This document shows, piece after piece, positions 61,828 through 64,000 of a stretch of DNA of 64,000 nucleotides (positions are counted from its first letter, which is position 1; each line of letters opens with the position of its first letter). The notes under the pieces are model-generated. The model was not told the DNA's origin, made no database searches, and worked only from the letters and a program-made list of their open reading frames with translations. Both the position numbers and the translations under genes were made by a program. This DNA comes from Litorivivens sp041625575 (GTDB lineage Bacteria > Pseudomonadota > Gammaproteobacteria > Pseudomonadales > Spongiibacteraceae): the NCBI GenBank assembly GCA_041625575.1, contig JBFJTG010000002.1, positions 20,999 to 84,998 of the forward strand. The letters are read 5' to 3'.

Positions 61828-62095
61828 GCACCTTAACCACTTGAAAAGATTCTTTTGTTGGAGCAACCATCATCAGCCGCTCAGCTGCTAAACGCGCAAT
61901 ACGATCGGGAGCTGCCCACGTGCTGTGTTCCAGCAACAGGCGCCCCCAATCTTCATCCAGCTGATAGGCTTCTTTTTGCAATATTTGCCATTCGTTAAAG
62001 AGCTGTCTGGATTGGTGCGAGCTGTAAACAACAGACACCGCCGACACTACCAACACAAGTGCTACAAACGCTGTTAACAGACTCTGCCTTGCCAC
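61811..62095 (-). CDS. ftsL: Cell division protein FtsL
   Basis: A 94-residue bitopic protein: a short N-terminus, one membrane helix (LLTAFVALVLVVSAVSVVYSS), and a periplasmic coiled coil with LFNEWQILQKEAYQLDEDWGRLLLEHSTWA. It follows rsmH by 34 bp. Sequence divergence is typical; position and topology identify it. Confidence 0.92.
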   Translation of the reverse strand: MARQSLLTAFVALVLVVSAVSVVYSSHQSRQLFNEWQILQKEAYQLDEDWGRLLLEHSTWAAPDRIARLAAERLMMVAPTKESFQVVKVHGEAD

Positions 62096-62129
62096 CAGAA
62101 CACCCCACCTTTCGGTCGTTCTTTTCTAT

Positions 62130-63056
62130 TTACGCCAGCCGCTGCGCGACGCGCATAACCGCACTGCGCGAACGCTGATTCGCCGACAACTCACGATCCC
62201 CGGCTTTTATTGCCTTGCCGACCAGCTTTAAACGCCGTGTAATATCCTGATCACGCACCGGTATATACGACGGGGGCGAATCGCCACGACTTTCACGCCG
62301 CATAAATTGTTTTACCATCCGGTCTTCCAGGGAATGGAAGCTAATCACCACTAGGCGGCCGCCGATCTTGAGACTGTCGACAGCCTTCTCGAGAAAAACC
62401 TCGAGATCTTTCAACTCATTATTTACCGCTATCCGGATTGCCTGAAACGCACGCGTCGCCGGATGCTTGTGCTTTTCCCAAGCGGGATTGGCATCGGTGA
62501 CCAACTGCGCCAACTGCAAAGTACGGCTTATTGGTTGCTCCTCACGCGCAGCGATGAGCGCCTGTGCAATGCGCTTCGCAAAGCGCTCTTCTCCATATTC
62601 TCTTAGCACGCGAATCAGCTCCGCCTCACTGACGCTCGCCAGCCATTGTGCTGCGCTTAAGCCTGCCTCCGGATTCATACGCATATCGAGGTCGCCATCG
62701 CGGAGAAAGCTAAAGCCGCGCTCAGCATCATCGAGTTGCGGCGAGGACACGCCAAGATCGAGCAGAATTCCGTCAACCTCCGGCCAGCCCGCCTCTTGCA
62801 TTGCTAAATCGAATTGCGCAAATGAGCCGCGATACATGGACAAGCGCGAATCGAGCGCCAGCATCTGCAACCCTGTTTCTATTGCGCGCGGATCCTTATC
62901 AATACCCAGCAGGCGTCCACTGTCGTCGAGGCGATCGAGAATGGCGCGACTGTGACCACCGCGCCCGAAGGTTCCATCGATATATCGTCCGGCACTATCG
63001 CTCACGAGTGACTCCACGGCCTCTTGCAGCAGAACTGATAAATGCTCGTTCACCAT
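62130..63056 (-). CDS. rsmH: 16S rRNA (cytosine1402-N4)-methyltransferase RsmH
   Basis: A 308-residue SAM-dependent methyltransferase. HLSVLLQEAVESL, then the SAM motif YIDGTFGRGGHSRAIL and DGILLDLGVSSPQLD; SFHSLEDRMVKQFMR is the C-terminal motif. Starts 6 bp after the mraZ stop. Confidence 0.97.
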   Translation of the reverse strand: MVNEHLSVLLQEAVESLVSDSAGRYIDGTFGRGGHSRAILDRLDDSGRLLGIDKDPRAIETGLQMLALDSRLSMYRGSFAQFDLAMQEAGWPEVDGILLDLGVSSPQLDDAERGFSFLRDGDLDMRMNPEAGLSAAQWLASVSEAELIRVLREYGEERFAKRIAQALIAAREEQPISRTLQLAQLVTDANPAWEKHKHPATRAFQAIRIAVNNELKDLEVFLEKAVDSLKIGGRLVVISFHSLEDRMVKQFMRRESRGDSPPSYIPVRDQDITRRLKLVGKAIKAGDRELSANQRSRSAVMRVAQRLA

Positions 63057-63062
63057 CCCGAC

Positions 63063-63506
63063 CTACAACGACAACGCGCTGACAGCGTCGGGAACATCGC
63101 CATCCGGATCATCCTGGTCCACCCAGTTATTCCAGAGCGACTCACTCCATAACTCCAATTTGTTGTTTTGCCCTACCAGCATGAGTTTTTTTTCCAGCTG
63201 GGCGTAATCGCGCAGGGTTTGCGGAAGCAGCACGCGACCATTTCCATCAAGCTCCAGCGGGCTCGCATAGCCCAAAAGCAAGCGCTGAATACGGCGTGCC
63301 TTTGCGTTCATATTCGGGAGTGCGGCAATTTTTGGTTGTAATTCCTGCCACTCGGGCTCGGGATACACCAAAATACATCGGTCTTCGGTGTGGGCTGTCA
63401 GCACCAGGCGTCCGCCACAGCACTCTACAAGGGCATCGCGCGCCTTGGCCGGGATAGCCATTCGCCCCTTGGAGTCCATCGTGACGTTATTGCTGCCGGT
63501 GAACAC
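63063..63506 (-). CDS. mraZ: Transcriptional regulator MraZ
   Basis: A 147-residue protein made of two SpoVT/AbrB-like halves; DSKGRMAIPAKARDAL and DGNGRVLLPQTLRDYAQL are the two DNA-binding DxxGR motifs. It represses the dcw operon by binding repeats upstream of itself. I chose the GTG at 63506 (MFTGSNNVTMDSKGR) because the longer frame has 17 extra residues not found in MraZ. Confidence 0.93.
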   Translation of the reverse strand: MFTGSNNVTMDSKGRMAIPAKARDALVECCGGRLVLTAHTEDRCILVYPEPEWQELQPKIAALPNMNAKARRIQRLLLGYASPLELDGNGRVLLPQTLRDYAQLEKKLMLVGQNNKLELWSESLWNNWVDQDDPDGDVPDAVSALSL

Positions 63507-63532
63507 TTTCCAGCACCCCCATGGTGTTATTA

Positions 63533-63568
63533 ACCACTTATTCCCACTAAAAACCACTTTTTACCACT
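63533..63568 (-). promoter_or_regulatory. MraZ operator: four direct repeats at 10-bp period
   Basis: On the minus strand AGTGG(T/G) occurs four times; the CCACT cores are at 63534-63538, 63544-63548, 63554-63558 and 63564-63568 on the plus strand, exactly 10 bp apart. MraZ binds such direct repeats (TGGGN-type in E. coli). They sit at the predicted transcription start, 28 bp upstream of the mraZ GTG. Confidence 0.85.
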
Positions 63569-63574
63569 GCGCAC

Positions 63575-63604
63575 ACTATAGGGACGAGATCAGAGGGGTG
63601 TCAA
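63575..63604 (-). promoter_or_regulatory. mra promoter of the dcw cluster
   Basis: Perfect TTGACA (63599-63604) and TATAGT (63575-63580) separated by 18 bp on the minus strand. Strong sigma70 promoter, overlapped downstream by the MraZ repeats. Confidence 0.85.
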
Positions 63605-63727
63605 GGGAATTACTTCGAAAATGTGCTTATATCTCAGTGATTTGCGGTGAAAATGTCGCTATTTGCAGCGAACACGCAATGATCGATCGAGGGGATATTT
63701 CAGCAGAATCAAGACAATGCAATAGAA

Positions 63728-63762
63728 AGCTCACGTAAACTCTTAAGAGTTTGCGTGAGCTA
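63728..63762. terminator. Palindromic hairpin downstream of rnpB
   Basis: GCTCACGTAAACTC, loop TTAA, GAGTTTGCGTGAGC: a 14-bp stem with one G-T pair. Read on the minus strand it is followed by TTTCTATT, so it may terminate rnpB transcription before the mra promoter. Confidence 0.6.
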
Positions 63763-63793
63763 ATCAGGTAAAAACCGAGGTGGTACAAAAAAT

Positions 63794-64000
63794 TAGTTGA
63801 GCCGGTCTGTAAGCCGGGTTCTGTCGAGGACAGTCATTCATCTAGAGCCAGCGTCACCACTGGCTTCAAGCAGCCTACCCGAATCCACTGCGGGCCACAG
63901 CTCAGGATTCCTATTTGGCCTTGCTCCGAGCGGGGTTTACCATCGCCACGCCTGTTACCAGCCGCGCGGTGCGCTCTTACCGCACCTTTTCACCCTTACC
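63794..64000 (-). ncRNA. rnpB: RNase P RNA, class A (3' part, runs off right edge)
   Basis: The minus strand shows RNase P landmarks: AAGGGTGAAAAGGTGCGGTA, then GAGCGCACCGCGCGGCTGG, GTAAACCCCGCTC, TAGGAATCC, and near the end CAGAACCCGGCTTACAG. Only about 207 of roughly 350 nt are inside the window. It lies upstream of mraZ in the same orientation, as in Pseudomonas. Confidence 0.93.

Noticed and set aside
63534..63568. The 10-bp periodic repeats as a tiny CRISPR-like array
   Set aside because: Repeats of 5-6 bp with 4-5 bp spacers before mraZ are the MraZ operator; no cas genes are present.

Overview
The window comes from a gammaproteobacterium with moderate GC content. The order rnpB-mraZ-rsmH-ftsL-ftsI-murE-murF-mraY-murD-ftsW-murG-murC-ddl-ftsQ-ftsA-ftsZ-lpxC-secA-argJ-mutT, followed by yacG-coaE-pilD-pilC-pilB on the other strand, is the Pseudomonas/Cellvibrionales arrangement. 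FabV, MiaE, an AlgP-like histone-H1-type protein, PntAA/AB/B and Pseudomonas-type REP palindromes agree with this. The steroid-ring genes suggest a marine steroid degrader, perhaps Spongiibacteraceae-like. That last placement is inference, because no 16S rRNA gene is present.

Region 1 (1-6.9 kb, all minus strand) is a compact set for degrading steroid C and D rings: a partial FadE30-like acyl-CoA dehydrogenase, EchA20, IpdC, IpdB, IpdA, two tandem Lrp/AsnC-type regulators and a FadD3-like CoA ligase. FadD3 would activate HIP (the bicyclic C/D-ring acid), FadE30 would dehydrogenate it, EchA20 would open ring D, and IpdAB with IpdC would act around ring C opening. Two 27-bp inverted repeats with identical geometry lie just upstream of candidate -35 elements, before fadD3-lrp-lrp and before ipdA. 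They are good candidates for operators of the paired Lrp proteins. REP palindromes fill the gaps between fadE30, echA20, ipdC and ipdB.

Region 2 (6.9-13.7 kb) holds alanine dehydrogenase, an MBL-fold hydrolase with a MATE transporter, FabV, and MiaE overlapping a glycosyltransferase-like gene.

Region 3 (13.7-25.8 kb) looks like a second lipid/steroid-metabolism neighbourhood: a TonB-dependent receptor, a KstD-like flavoprotein, an AttH/CrtC-like protein, a MaoC-like protein, an NTF2/SnoaL-like protein, a sulfotransferase, an SDR, a ketopantoate-reductase-like protein and a soluble cytochrome P450. Its substrate cannot be read from sequence.

Region 4 (25.8-36.4 kb) carries small conserved genes, the transhydrogenase operon pntAA-pntAB-pntB behind a near-consensus promoter with a structured leader, an AlgP-like DNA-binding protein, an NAD-dependent epimerase, a beta-carbonic anhydrase, a DUF3014 protein and a GlxA-type regulator.

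Region 5 (36.6-41.2 kb, plus) is pilB-pilC-pilD-coaE-yacG. No pilA is next to it.

Region 6 (41.3-63.6 kb, minus) is mutT-argJ-secA-lpxC plus the complete dcw cell wall and division cluster, with tightly overlapping genes. Upstream of mraZ is a textbook promoter followed by four AGTGG(T/G) repeats spaced exactly 10 bp, which is the expected MraZ operator. The 3' part of rnpB runs off the right edge.

No CRISPR array, insertion sequence, prophage, tRNA or complete rRNA gene was seen.
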